From: Solirubrobacterales bacterium
GTDB taxonomy: Bacteria; Actinomycetota; Thermoleophilia; Solirubrobacterales; Solirubrobacteraceae
Assembly (NCBI GenBank): GCA_026392255.1
Contig: JAPLCJ010000017.1
Span: 62,001-126,000, forward strand
DNA: 64,000 nt
Direction of reading: 5' to 3'
Shown: in pieces, positions 43,034-52,708 of the stretch
Numbering within the stretch: position 1 is the first letter of the stretch
Layout: every line of letters begins with the position of its first letter
Made by a program: the position numbers and the translations under genes
Notes under the pieces: model-generated
What the model saw: only the letters and a program-made list of their open reading frames with translations
The model's database searches: none
What the model was told of the DNA's origin: nothing

Positions 43034-43039
43034 AGTCTA
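43034..43039 (-). promoter_or_regulatory. Putative -10 box TAGACT before ileS
   Basis: On the minus strand TAGACT is followed by nine bases (CCAACCTCA) and the ileS ATG. No Shine-Dalgarno sequence is present and no T-box-like leader is possible in this short space. Confidence 0.38.
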
Positions 43040-43096
43040 GATACCCCCGCGATTGCCGGGGTGGCGCGTTTACCCAACGCGTGGCACGATGAGGAC

Positions 43097-43741
43097 ATGG
43101 GAAGACTCCAGAAGGTTGACCTGAGCCTCCGGCTTTCGCGTGAAGAGGAAACTGTGCGGCTGGCAGTCCTACAGAAACGGATGCTTGAACTTCGGCTCAC
43201 CTGCGGCGGAATGCTCGGAGACGGCACCCTTGGCCCTCCCGTCCTGTTCCTCTTTGAAGGTTGGGATGCCTCAGGCAAAGGTGGTGCGATCAAGCGCCTT
43301 GTCAGTCCAATTGATCCGCGCCATGTCCGCGTGTCTCAGTTCGCTGCGCCAACCCCTGATGAGAAGCGGCACCACTTCCTGATCCGGTTTGCCGACAAGC
43401 TCCCCGGCTGGGGCGGCATGGCTGTTTTCGACAGGTCTTGGTACGGCCGCGTGTTGGTTGAACGGGTTGAGGGATTTGCATCCGAGGAGCAGTGGAGTCG
43501 GTCATATTCAGAGATCGTTGCCTTTGAGGAGAGCCTGGCTGCCGAAGGGGCCGTGATCGTCAAGTTCTGGATCCACATCAGCCCAGAGGAGCAGCTCAAG
43601 CGTTTTGAGCGGCGTGCCGAAGACCCGCTAAGGCAATGGAAGCTGACGGATGAGGACTGGCGCAACCGGGAGAAGCACGAGGATTATCTGATGGCTGTCG
43701 AGGAGATGCTGGAACGCACAGATCACTGTGGCCGCGATTGA
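43097..43741 (+). CDS. PPK2 family polyphosphate kinase with truncated C-terminus
   Basis: Polyphosphate:nucleotide phosphotransferase of PPK2 class I type. Walker A is FEGWDASGKGGAIKRL (K61), the lid/Walker B stretch is VFDRSWYGRVLVERVEG, and HVRVSQFAAPTPDEK and WIHISPEEQLKRF are family landmarks. The frame ends as EEMLERTDHCGRD, 214 residues, where homologues continue for roughly 30-50 residues with an APW...KRYARV segment. Another frame continues from 43722 with a fitting C-terminal end (see the remnant at 43722-43799), so a deletion with frameshift seems to have occurred. GTG 43061 is an alternative start; ATG 43097 gives the usual N-terminus. Confidence 0.82.
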   Translation: MGRLQKVDLSLRLSREEETVRLAVLQKRMLELRLTCGGMLGDGTLGPPVLFLFEGWDASGKGGAIKRLVSPIDPRHVRVSQFAAPTPDEKRHHFLIRFADKLPGWGGMAVFDRSWYGRVLVERVEGFASEEQWSRSYSEIVAFEESLAAEGAVIVKFWIHISPEEQLKRFERRAEDPLRQWKLTDEDWRNREKHEDYLMAVEEMLERTDHCGRD

Positions 43742-43799
43742 AGCGGGCCTGACACGCGCCGGCATCGCACTGCCAGACCTTGCCGGTGGGCAAGGTTGA
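43722..43799 (+). pseudogene. Out-of-frame remnant of the PPK2 C-terminus
   Basis: In the frame one base ahead of PPK2, codons 43722-43799 read ITVAAIEAGLTRAGIALPDL, then AGGQG and TGA. This resembles the last helix of PPK2 proteins. Its TGA (43797-43799) overlaps the TTG start (43796) of the following gene as TTGA, as expected if PPK2 once ended here and was coupled to that gene. Between TDH and this stretch the conserved APW...KRYARV region is missing. Confidence 0.55.
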
Positions 43800-44632
43800 A
43801 GCTCCGGCTTTATCACCACCATGACGGGGCCCGTGTGGCCTATCGCGAGGCTGGGTCCGGCCCGCCGCTGATCCTCCTCCACTCACTCGGGCTCTCCCAC
43901 CGTGAATGGATGCCTGCCGTTGAACCGTTATCCCACCGCTTCCGTCTGATCCTCCCCGACCTGCCACTCCACGGTGACAGTGAGGACCGGCCAACGCACG
44001 CTTACGACAGCGAGTGGATGACTGAAGTGATGGCTGACTTCTGCAGGTCCGTTGGTGGCGACCGCGCAGCTTTGGGCGGACACGGAATTGGCGGGGAGAT
44101 CGCCCTTCGCGCTGTTCTTGATGGAAACCTCAGCCCAGCTGGCCTAGTTCTCTGTTCAACCCGCTTGCACGGGCGCCCAGCACGCCCGGGGCTGGTGACC
44201 GCGTGGCGGACTGCCTCCCGAGCCGCGGCCGTACCAGGCCTTGATCGTCTGCTTGCCCGAGGCGCAAAGGCCAGCGCCGGGCCGCTCCTAGTCCGCCGGC
44301 TAACGGAGACACCGAATCCTGAGGTTGCTGACCTTGTGCGGCACGCCTTTGCTGATGTTGGCGACCCGGGCCGCGCGAGGGCTTGGGCAAGGTTCGCGCG
44401 CAACTGGCCAGTCGGGCCAGACCGGGAGCTGATGGACCGCTACTCCACAATCACCACTCCAGTTCTGCTCCTCTGGGCTGACCGGGATCAAGCGCACCCG
44501 CTTGCGGTTGCCAAGGAAGCTCTGGACCTTCTACCCAATGCGCAGCTGAGGATCCTCGAACGCACCGGATACCTGCCGGCATATGACGATCCCGTCGGAT
44601 TGGCGCGGGAGATAGCGGCCTTCCTGCGCTGA
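43796..44632 (+). CDS. Alpha/beta-hydrolase fold protein lacking the catalytic Ser and His
   Basis: A 278-residue alpha/beta-hydrolase. The oxyanion region LILLHSLGLSHREWMPAVEP and the strand LILPDLPLHGDSEDRP are normal. The nucleophile elbow reads GGHGIGGE (94-101), with Gly97 where GHSMGG-type proteins have Ser. Near the C-terminus ERTGYLPAYDDP has Tyr259 where the catalytic His of GHLP is expected. The acid-loop Asp is kept in LLLWADRDQAHP. This favours a non-hydrolytic role, such as ligand binding, or an enzyme of different chemistry. The TTG start overlaps the ancestral PPK2 stop by four bases. A GTG further in is also possible. Confidence 0.75.
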   Translation: MKLRLYHHHDGARVAYREAGSGPPLILLHSLGLSHREWMPAVEPLSHRFRLILPDLPLHGDSEDRPTHAYDSEWMTEVMADFCRSVGGDRAALGGHGIGGEIALRAVLDGNLSPAGLVLCSTRLHGRPARPGLVTAWRTASRAAAVPGLDRLLARGAKASAGPLLVRRLTETPNPEVADLVRHAFADVGDPGRARAWARFARNWPVGPDRELMDRYSTITTPVLLLWADRDQAHPLAVAKEALDLLPNAQLRILERTGYLPAYDDPVGLAREIAAFLR

Positions 44633-44691
44633 GCGCTAGCTTTATCTAGGCAAGACCCTTTTCTCGCCCCAACGACAGGAGCACTAAGACC

Positions 44692-46023
<1,332 letters not shown>

Positions 46024-46072
46024 CGCTCGCTGACCTCACCTCACCGCGCGGGGCAGTCCCTGCGCGCTGGGG

Positions 46073-47509
46073 TCAAGGCTGGATTGTGACCAGCCGCTCC
46101 TCAGTGAATTCACGGACGGAGTAGTGCGGGCCTTCCTTGGTATTGCCCGAATCCTTGACTCCGCCGTATGGCATCTGGTCGGTCCTAAAGGTTGGGACCT
46201 CGTTGACCAAAACGCCGCCGTACTCAAGCTCACGCGCTGCCCGGAGTGATGTCGCAAGATCAGCCGTGAATACGCCAACCTGGAGGCCGTAGTCACTGCC
46301 ATTGGCAAGCGCGACTGCCTCGCTGAACTCCTTGAAGCGCCTGACAACTGTGACCGGCCCAAATACTTCACCTGACCAGACGGAATCCGTATTTGTGCCG
46401 CCGTCAACAATCGCCGGTTGCAGAGTCCCGTCCGCGTTCAGCTCGCCGCCAATCAGAAGCTTGGCCCCGGCTGCCTTGGCTGCGTCAATCCACTCCTTAA
46501 CGCGGTCGCATTCACCTTGGTCAATCAACGGGCCGACATCTGTCGCAGGGTCAATGGGATCGCCTACTTTGAGTGCGGCCACCTTGGCGGTCATCCGCTC
46601 TAGGAACGCGTCGGCGATGTCCTCGTGGAGGATCAACCGCTGAGTGGAGATGCAGCTCTGCCCCGCGTGCGAATAGCCGTGGATCGAAGCCTTGTCGGCA
46701 GCGGTCTCCCAATCACCATCGGCACAGACAATCAGCGGTGCGTTACTGCCTAGCTCCAGCATCACGCGCTTGCGGGGAGCTCGCGCACGGATACCCCAAC
46801 CGACGGGGACTGAGCCGGTGAAGCTGATGGCTGCGACATCCGGGCTGTCGACCAGAGGGTCACCGGTCTGCGCGCCAGGCCCTGCGACAACATGGAGGTA
46901 ATCGGCTGGCACACCGGCTTCAACCAGCAACTCCACAAGGTCAATCGCTGAGAACGGTGTGGCCGATGCGGGCTTGAGCACAACCGGGCAGCCCGCTGCC
47001 AACGCTGGACCGAGCTTGTGGGCAACAAGGTTGAGTGGGAAGTTAAACGGGCTGATTGCCCCGACCACACCAACCGGAACTCGCAGAACAAAACCTAGCT
47101 TGCCTGCACCGGCCGGACCACCCTCCATGGGCACCATCTCGCCAGCCAATCGGCGGGCCTCGTCAGCGCTGAACTTCAGAGTGCCAACCGCTCGCTCAGC
47201 TTCGACGCTGGCCTGTTTGATTGGCTTGCCGGCCTCAAGCGAAACCGTTTGACCGAAGGCCTCAACCCGTTCACTCAGCAGGACTGCCGCACGGTCAAGG
47301 GCCTCGGCCCGTTCCCACTGCGGCCAGTCAGCCCGCTCAAGGGCGCTCTTGGCGGAGGCGATCGCCTTGTTGACAAGCGCTGCATCAGCAGCCGGGACAC
47401 GCCCGAGCAGGGCGCCCCCGAATGGGTTGTGGACCTCAATCCAATTGCCGGTCTCTACCAGCTCCCCTGCGATCCGCAGTTTGCGGTCACCTGCTGATTC
47501 GTTACTCAC
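46073..47509 (-). CDS. NAD(P)-dependent aldehyde dehydrogenase
   Basis: A 478-residue aldehyde dehydrogenase. The Rossmann loop is AISFTGSVPVGWG, the general-base Glu is in VMLELGSNAPLIVC, and the catalytic Cys in HAGQSCISTQRLIL; NPFGGALLGRVPAADAALV is the N-terminal strand. It oxidises an aldehyde to an acid with NAD(P)+. The sequence is closest in pattern to the lactaldehyde / non-phosphorylating GAPDH-like group (ELGSNAP, GVLVNEVPTFRTDQMPYGG), but the substrate is not settled. GTG start with GGTGAGG upstream. It could be co-regulated with the following MaoC gene only if read in the other order; the MaoC gene is downstream in coordinate, upstream in transcription. Confidence 0.88.
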   Translation of the reverse strand: MSNESAGDRKLRIAGELVETGNWIEVHNPFGGALLGRVPAADAALVNKAIASAKSALERADWPQWERAEALDRAAVLLSERVEAFGQTVSLEAGKPIKQASVEAERAVGTLKFSADEARRLAGEMVPMEGGPAGAGKLGFVLRVPVGVVGAISPFNFPLNLVAHKLGPALAAGCPVVLKPASATPFSAIDLVELLVEAGVPADYLHVVAGPGAQTGDPLVDSPDVAAISFTGSVPVGWGIRARAPRKRVMLELGSNAPLIVCADGDWETAADKASIHGYSHAGQSCISTQRLILHEDIADAFLERMTAKVAALKVGDPIDPATDVGPLIDQGECDRVKEWIDAAKAAGAKLLIGGELNADGTLQPAIVDGGTNTDSVWSGEVFGPVTVVRRFKEFSEAVALANGSDYGLQVGVFTADLATSLRAARELEYGGVLVNEVPTFRTDQMPYGGVKDSGNTKEGPHYSVREFTEERLVTIQP

Positions 47510-47542
47510 GCCTCACCAGTCCTCTCTAAAGGACAGGATAGG

Positions 47543-47995
47543 TCAGCCGAAGACGATCGTCAGGGTCTCTGCGACGCAAGCTGGCTTGTCTGAGCCTTCG
47601 ATCTCAATGGTACAAGTGACCTTCATCAGGACTCCACCGTTGCGATCGTCAGCCGAGGCGAGCGTTGAACGCATCCGCAGGCGGCTGCCGGTTGGGACCG
47701 GTGACAGGAAACGCACCTTGTCTGATCCGTAGTTCATTCCGAAGGTGATGCCCTCAATCGAGTAGGTCTCGTAGGCAAACTTTGGGATCAGCGAGAGCGT
47801 GAAGTAACCGTGGACGATGGTGCCACCGAGCGGTGACTCCTTTGCGCGATCCACATCAACGTGGATCCACTGGTCGTCGCCAGTTACTTCTGCAAATTTG
47901 TTGACAGCGTCCTGATCGATCTGAATCCAGTCGCTGACGCCAAGTTCTTCGCCAACCTTGGACTTAATGTCGTCAATTCCGTTAAGGACAAGCAT
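47543..47995 (-). CDS. MaoC-like hot-dog dehydratase
   Basis: A 150-residue single hot-dog domain protein. The catalytic pattern DxxxxH is present in TGDDQWIHVDVDRAKESP (Asp and His of the R-hydratase motif), followed by GTIVHGYFTLSLIPKF. Such proteins hydrate 2-enoyl-CoA to (R)-3-hydroxyacyl-CoA or act as FAS-II dehydratases. ATG 47995 is set by GGGAG eight bases upstream; a longer frame that overlaps the ABC1 kinase gene is spurious. It lies between the ABC1 kinase and aldehyde dehydrogenase genes on the same strand. Confidence 0.88.
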   Translation of the reverse strand: MLVLNGIDDIKSKVGEELGVSDWIQIDQDAVNKFAEVTGDDQWIHVDVDRAKESPLGGTIVHGYFTLSLIPKFAYETYSIEGITFGMNYGSDKVRFLSPVPTGSRLRMRSTLASADDRNGGVLMKVTCTIEIEGSDKPACVAETLTIVFG

Positions 47996-48062
47996 GTGAC
48001 TCCCTTTGTTTTGAAGCTGATTTCGAGAAACGCCGTGCACGGCAACAGCGTGTCTGGGAAGC

Positions 48063-49493
48063 CTACCTGCGCGCGGTCGAACGCCACTCTGCGTCGATGC
48101 GGCCAAGCTCTGATGTCGGCTCGGCGCCACCCCAGTACTCAGTACCGAGAGCGTTCCAGTCGGCTGCTGCTCGCAGCTCGCCGAGCACACTGAAGACCAG
48201 TGCCTCCATGCGCCTGGCGAGGAGTGCCTCCGCTGGGAGTGTCATTTGGCGCATCTGCTTGAAGTACGGCGAACGCGGGGAGGCGCCGACCTCGGCAAGC
48301 TCAAAGACATACTCGGGGGTGATCCGTCGGTGGCCAGGCTCAAAGGCCCAATCGCCTGCGACGAGCATCTGGTCGAGGAGCATCTGGGGGTCAAAGGCAT
48401 CGGGATCGGGTAGGTATCCAAGTGATCCCAGCTGCGCTTTCACGCCCTCAGCGTCACCAGCCAAAACTGATGCGGCGAGTGCGTGTTCAGCTTTCAGCGT
48501 CTTCTCGCTGATCGTTCGCATTAGTCCAAAGTCAAGGAAGCAAACCTTGCCATCGGGGCAGCGCAGGTAGTTGCCTGGGTGCGGGTCACCTGAGCAGAAG
48601 CGTTCGCGGTGGAGGAGGTGCATGAAGAAGCGAAAGATGATCTCCCCATACTTGTCGCGCTCGGCCTCTGACATCTTCTTGACCGCTTCAAAGCCGGCCC
48701 CCTCTACGTACTCTGAAACCAGCACTCGGCGGCCGGAGAGCTCGGTGTAGACCTTGGGGATCTTCACGAATGGATGGTCGCGGAACGCGCGTTCCACGCG
48801 ACGCTGGTTCTGGGCCTCAAGCTCGTAGTCAAGCTCCTCACCAATCCGCTCGCGCATCTCAGCTGCGAGCGCCTTGCCGTCTAGGCCGGGCGCCAAGCGC
48901 TTAAGCAGCGGCAGGAGGAGATTCATGTTGCGAAGGTCCGTTTCGACCGCCTCGGCCACACCTGGGTATTGGACCTTTACGACGATGTCATCACCCTCGT
49001 GGGTCTTGGCCCGATGGACTTGGCCGATTGACGCGGCGGCGAAGGCCTCCTCATTGAACTCGGCGAAAAGGTCGCTGATCTTCCCGTCGAGGTCTTGCTC
49101 AATTACCTTGCGGACTTTGGGGAAGGGAACGGACGGTGCGGCATCGCGAAGGGAGGCGAGCTTGGCTTTGAAGTTCTCGCGCTCACCCTCGGGGATTGCC
49201 TCGAAGTCAACGGTCGAAAGGACCTGGCCGATCTTCATTGCGGCGCCGCGCATCTTCCCGAGTTGCTCGACCAGTTCCTCGGCGAGAGAGAGTGCCCGCG
49301 CTTCCATCTTGCGCTGGGCTTCCTCATCGTCACGGGTCATGTTGGCGGCGCGTGTTCCAGCCCAGCGAACGCCTTGACCGCCGACCAGCTTGCCAAACCT
49401 GGCGGTTCGCGCAATGCGCCCGGAGGGGAGGGAGTCTTCCTTGGCGGGAGTCATGTCCTTTTGCTTACGGCTGTCATCGTCTTTGGAGACCAC
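48063..49493 (-). CDS. ABC1/UbiB/AarF family atypical kinase
   Basis: A 476-residue ABC1 kinase. The family-specific KxGQ motif is MKIGQVLSTVD, the Ala-rich loop is AAASIGQVHRA, the catalytic Lys is in IVVKVQYPGVAEAVETD, the catalytic loop is CSGDPHPGNYLR and the metal motif VCFLDFGLM. UbiB relatives support ubiquinone or lipid work and show ATPase activity more than protein kinase activity. N-terminal 30 residues are polar. The GTG at 49493 has both an AGGA just upstream and a TAACCT box six bases away. Divergent from the exonuclease gene. Confidence 0.88.
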   Translation of the reverse strand: MVSKDDDSRKQKDMTPAKEDSLPSGRIARTARFGKLVGGQGVRWAGTRAANMTRDDEEAQRKMEARALSLAEELVEQLGKMRGAAMKIGQVLSTVDFEAIPEGERENFKAKLASLRDAAPSVPFPKVRKVIEQDLDGKISDLFAEFNEEAFAAASIGQVHRAKTHEGDDIVVKVQYPGVAEAVETDLRNMNLLLPLLKRLAPGLDGKALAAEMRERIGEELDYELEAQNQRRVERAFRDHPFVKIPKVYTELSGRRVLVSEYVEGAGFEAVKKMSEAERDKYGEIIFRFFMHLLHRERFCSGDPHPGNYLRCPDGKVCFLDFGLMRTISEKTLKAEHALAASVLAGDAEGVKAQLGSLGYLPDPDAFDPQMLLDQMLVAGDWAFEPGHRRITPEYVFELAEVGASPRSPYFKQMRQMTLPAEALLARRMEALVFSVLGELRAAADWNALGTEYWGGAEPTSELGRIDAEWRSTARR

Positions 49494-49499
49494 TCCTGA

Positions 49500-49505
49500 A
49501 GGTTA
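49500..49505 (-). promoter_or_regulatory. Putative -10 box TAACCT before the ABC1 kinase gene
   Basis: On the minus strand TAACCT is followed by six bases and GTG 49493. The divergent exonuclease gene has a similar box 20 bases away, so both genes may start without leaders from one 45-base gap. Confidence 0.4.
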
Positions 49506-49524
49506 GGCCGCTGGGGCGGTCGTC

Positions 49525-49530
49525 TACCCT
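49525..49530 (+). promoter_or_regulatory. Putative -10 box TACCCT before the exonuclease gene
   Basis: TACCCT is followed by eight bases and ATG 49539 (five to the GTG at 49536). No ribosome site is evident other than GCGGG. Confidence 0.35.
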
Positions 49531-49538
49531 CGCGGGTG

Positions 49539-50390
49539 ATGCCCGGCCCCCTTCTTGTCTGCGATCTGCCCCTGTTGATGTACCGCGGCTTCTTTGCGCT
49601 GCCGTCCAAAATCCGTGGTTCGGACGGACGGCCTGTGAACGCTCTGCTTGGCACGGCCAATGCTGTCCTTGCCGCAATTGACGCCTGTGGACCCCGCGCG
49701 GTCGTGCTATGTGACGGCGCCGAGGCAGGCGCTTACCGCGTGAAGGCATTCCCCGGCTACCACGCTGCCCGCGAGCCAATGCCGGACGACCTTGCCCACC
49801 AGTTCGGGCTTGGTGAGGGCTTGTGGAAGGCGCTTGGCTGGAAGCAGGCTGATGCCGGCGACCTTGAGGCGGATGACCTGCTCGCATCACTAGCCCTGTT
49901 GGAGGCCGCAGCCGGCGGCAGCACGCGCATCCTGACCGGGGACCGTGACCTGCTGCAGTGCGCGACAGCGAAGACGAAGGTGATGTTGCTCAAGCCTGGG
50001 CAGGGCACTTTGGACTGTGGACCGGCAGAGGTCCAAGAACTGACTGGGGTGAAGCCAGCACAGATACCTCACCTGATTGCCCTGCGCGGAGATCCAAGCG
50101 ATGGCATTCCCGGTGCACCAGGCATTGGTGCCAAGGGTGCAGCGGACCTGCTTGCGCGCCATCGGTCCGTGGACGGGGCAATCGCCAATGCGGCCGGAGA
50201 GAAGCCCAGAACTTCCTCGTCACTAACTGAGAACGCGGACCTGATTCGGATGTTCCTCGACATTGCGACCATTCGAAAGGTGAAAGCCCGCCGGCCACCT
50301 GACGCGCCCACCAACCACGCCAGGGGCTCCGTGGAAGCGGAGCGGCTGGGAATGGGTCGCCTAGCCGCACGGCTGGCAGCTTTGGCTTGA
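49539..50390 (+). CDS. 5'-3' exonuclease (Pol I N-terminal/FEN-like)
   Basis: A 283-residue stand-alone flap/5'-3' nuclease of the PIN-like FEN group. Metal-site and DNA-contact landmarks are LLVCDLPLLMYRGFFAL, AVVLCDGAEAGAYRVKAFPGYHA, AGDLEADDLLASLAL, ILTGDRDLLQC, and the helix-hairpin-helix region RGDPSDGIPGAPGIGAKGAADLL. It probably removes RNA primers and processes flaps. There is no polymerase domain attached. An RCC1 gene follows on the same strand after 120 bases. Confidence 0.9.
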   Translation: MPGPLLVCDLPLLMYRGFFALPSKIRGSDGRPVNALLGTANAVLAAIDACGPRAVVLCDGAEAGAYRVKAFPGYHAAREPMPDDLAHQFGLGEGLWKALGWKQADAGDLEADDLLASLALLEAAAGGSTRILTGDRDLLQCATAKTKVMLLKPGQGTLDCGPAEVQELTGVKPAQIPHLIALRGDPSDGIPGAPGIGAKGAADLLARHRSVDGAIANAAGEKPRTSSSLTENADLIRMFLDIATIRKVKARRPPDAPTNHARGSVEAERLGMGRLAARLAALA

Positions 50391-50511
50391 GCCCGAGGGT
50401 CCTTGCGGGTTATCACGCCCATTGGTAGTTTCGGCCTACAACTCAACGCCGTTTCGACAGGGGTCACAAGAATGGTCATAGGCACTTCAGGGTGTCGCCG
50501 CTATCGCTTGC

Positions 50512-51577
50512 ATGGTCACCATGACCCTTGGGATGACAACCACTGCACAGGCCGCAGTGCAGCCCCCACAAATCACTGCTGGCGTCGCTCACTCGTGTGT
50601 GGTGATATCTGGGGGCACAATCAAATGCTGGGGTTACAACGGATGGGGCACGTTAGGGAATGGGACGACCACTGACAGCAGTCTGCCGGTGAGTGTCTCA
50701 GGCATCACGACCGCAACTCAGGTCGCTGCTGGCGATTACTATTCCTGTGCGTTGCTCACAGGTGGCACAGTCAAATGCTGGGGTGACAACCAACGGGGGC
50801 AGTTAGGTGATGGCTCGACCACTCGATTACTATTCCTGTGCGTTGCTCACAGGTGGCACAGTCAAATGCTGGGGTGACAACCAACGGGGGCAGTTAGGTG
50901 ATGGCTCGACCACTCGGAGCAGCACGCCGGTGAGTGTTACCGGCATCACGACCGCTACACAGGTCACTGCTGGGGGCGGTCATTCATGTGCGGTCCTAAC
51001 AGGCGGCACAATCAAATGCTGGGGTAACAACGCTATTGGCGAGTTAGGTGATGGCTCGACCACTCGGAGCAGCACGCCGGTGAGTGTTACGGGCATCACG
51101 ACCGCAACACAGGTCACTGCTGGGGACGGTCACTCGTGTGCGTTGCTATCGGGTGGCACAGTCAAATGTTGGGGGTCCAACAACGGTGGCCAGTTAGGTG
51201 ACGGGACAACCGCTGACAGTCATGTGCCGGTGGGTGTTACCGGCATCACCACCCCAACACGGATGACTGTCGCTAAATCTAGGCACAAGATCACCAAGAC
51301 TTTCATCACATTCACAACATCGGTGACCGTTTCAGGTGCTGGCAAGCTCAGTCAGGTAATCACCCACAGGACAGGCCGCAAGACACGCACCTTGTGCACG
51401 GCCAAGGCCACAACCACAACAGCGCACGGCTACACGCTGACCTGCAAGATCACCAAGGCAGGACGCGCAGTACTGCGCAAAACGGCGATGACCTTAACCC
51501 TCACCACCACATTCACCCCAACCGGGGGAACCAAAGTCACAAAGAAGCAAGTAGTCAAACTCCGGCGCACGCGCTAA
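50512..51577 (+). pseudogene. Secreted RCC1-repeat protein gene broken by a 91-bp tandem duplication
   Basis: The gene reads in one frame from 50512 (MVTMTLGMTTTAQAAVQPP) through RCC1 repeats ([20 protein letters not shown]) to about 50825, then hits an exact 91-base duplication and loses frame, stopping at 50877. From the second copy the original frame resumes through more repeats ([17 protein letters not shown]) and a C-terminal Lys/Thr-rich module to 51577. Removing one copy restores a protein of about 324 residues. The signal peptide also looks too short from ATG 50512, hinting at a second lesion upstream. Whether the lesion is real, reversible or a sequencing error is unknown. Function would be as for the intact RCC1 protein near 11.3 kb. 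Confidence 0.75.
50733..50914 (+). repeat. Exact 91-bp tandem duplication
   Basis: Bases 50733-50823 and 50824-50914 are identical by my reading, beginning CGATTACTATTCCTG and ending GGCTCGACCACT. Ninety-one is not a multiple of three, so the duplication shifts the frame by one. It does not match the RCC1 repeat length (about 150 bases). Confidence 0.9.
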
Positions 51578-51603
51578 ATTGCTACGCAAGCGCTAGGCCG
51601 TAA

Positions 51604-52689
51604 CTACGGGGTGAAGCGAACGCTGATTATGTCTCCGTCGGCCATCGTGTAATCCCGGCCTTCGATCCTAAGCAGGCCCTTGTCACGAGCCTGCACATAA
51701 CCACCTGATTCAAGAAGTTCCTTCCAGCCAATGACCTCAGCACGGACAAAGCCCTGTTGAATGTCGGAGTGAATCTGCCCGGCGGCCTCCCAAGCGCTGC
51801 CCCCACGGTGCAAGTGCCATGAGTGAGCTGGCTTGCCTTCACCGGCTGTGAAGAAAGCAATCAGATCTAGTAGGTCAAACGCACCGCGCAAGACACGGGA
51901 CAGCCCTGACTCACCGGCGCCAAGGTCAGCGCGCATCTCCTCAGCCTCCTCATCATCAAGGCCACCCAATTCGGCCTCAAGACGGACACAGACCGCAACT
52001 GCTCCGGCACCCTGCTCATCCGCGTGAGCTTGGATCTCCGGCGGAACGCCTTCCTCACCCTCGCCGATGTTGGCGACAATCAGAACTGGCTTAGCCGTAA
52101 GCGGACCCAGATCCCGCAGGGCATTTGGCGCATCAGCAGGGGCGGGCACAGTGCGGGCAGGCTTGCCAGAGTCGAGCGCTGCGATGACCTCTTCAATCCA
52201 AGCCTGTTCAGCGACGGCAGCCTTGTCGCCAGACCGGGCCTGGCGAATTACGCGCTCAAGCCGACGCTCAGCCTGATCAAGGTCAGCGAGGAGGAGCTCG
52301 GTCTCGATCGTGTTCAAATCCCTGACTGCGTCAACACCACCCTCAGGATGGATCACATTCGAGTCATCATGCGCGCGCACAACATGCAGTAGCGCGTCTG
52401 TCTCGCGGATATTTGCGAGGAACTTGTTACCCAGGCCTTCGCCCTTGTGCGCCCCGGCTACAAGACCTGCGATGTCATGGACTTCCATCGTGTCGTTGAC
52501 AACCTCACTCGCGCCAACAAGCGCCGAGACCTCATCAAGCCGCTCATCTGGAACTGGAACGATCGCGACGTTAGGTTCGATCGTCGTGAACGGATAGTTG
52601 GCTGCCTCAGCGGCAACGCGCGTCAGAGCCGTAAAGAGAGATGACTTGCCCGCGTTGGGCAGGCCGACTATTCCCACCTTCATCGGCAT
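51604..52689 (-). CDS. ychF: YchF/OLA1 family nucleotide-binding protein
   Basis: A 361-residue Obg-related P-loop ATPase. Walker A is GIVGLPNAGKSSLFTAL (G9-S17), followed by the switch regions NYPFTTIEPNVAIVPVPD and VHDIAGLVAGAHKGEGLGNKFLA, and the altered NKxD box KPVLIVANIGEGEE. The C-terminal TGS domain includes SWHLHRGGSAWEAAGQIHSD. It binds ribosomes and affects stress responses. It forms a minus-strand group with the DUF3107-like gene and mce. Start ATG 52689; ATG 52683 is equally possible. Confidence 0.94.
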   Translation of the reverse strand: MPMKVGIVGLPNAGKSSLFTALTRVAAEAANYPFTTIEPNVAIVPVPDERLDEVSALVGASEVVNDTMEVHDIAGLVAGAHKGEGLGNKFLANIRETDALLHVVRAHDDSNVIHPEGGVDAVRDLNTIETELLLADLDQAERRLERVIRQARSGDKAAVAEQAWIEEVIAALDSGKPARTVPAPADAPNALRDLGPLTAKPVLIVANIGEGEEGVPPEIQAHADEQGAGAVAVCVRLEAELGGLDDEEAEEMRADLGAGESGLSRVLRGAFDLLDLIAFFTAGEGKPAHSWHLHRGGSAWEAAGQIHSDIQQGFVRAEVIGWKELLESGGYVQARDKGLLRIEGRDYTMADGDIISVRFTP

Positions 52690-52708
52690 CTGTCAGCGAC
52701 CTTCTTAC

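Noticed and set aside
46044-46068. GC-rich imperfect hairpin between fumC and the aldehyde dehydrogenase
   Set aside because: The stem needs a bulge and has no T-run; too weak to annotate as a terminator.
48782-48795. GGAACGCGCGTTCC, a LexA-like GAAC-N4-GTTC palindrome
   Set aside because: It lies deep inside the ABC1 kinase coding region, does not match the CGAAC/GTTCG flanks, and has no promoter near it.
50733-50914. Tandem repeat considered as a CRISPR or satellite
   Set aside because: There are only two copies with no spacers, and the sequence is coding RCC1 repeat material.
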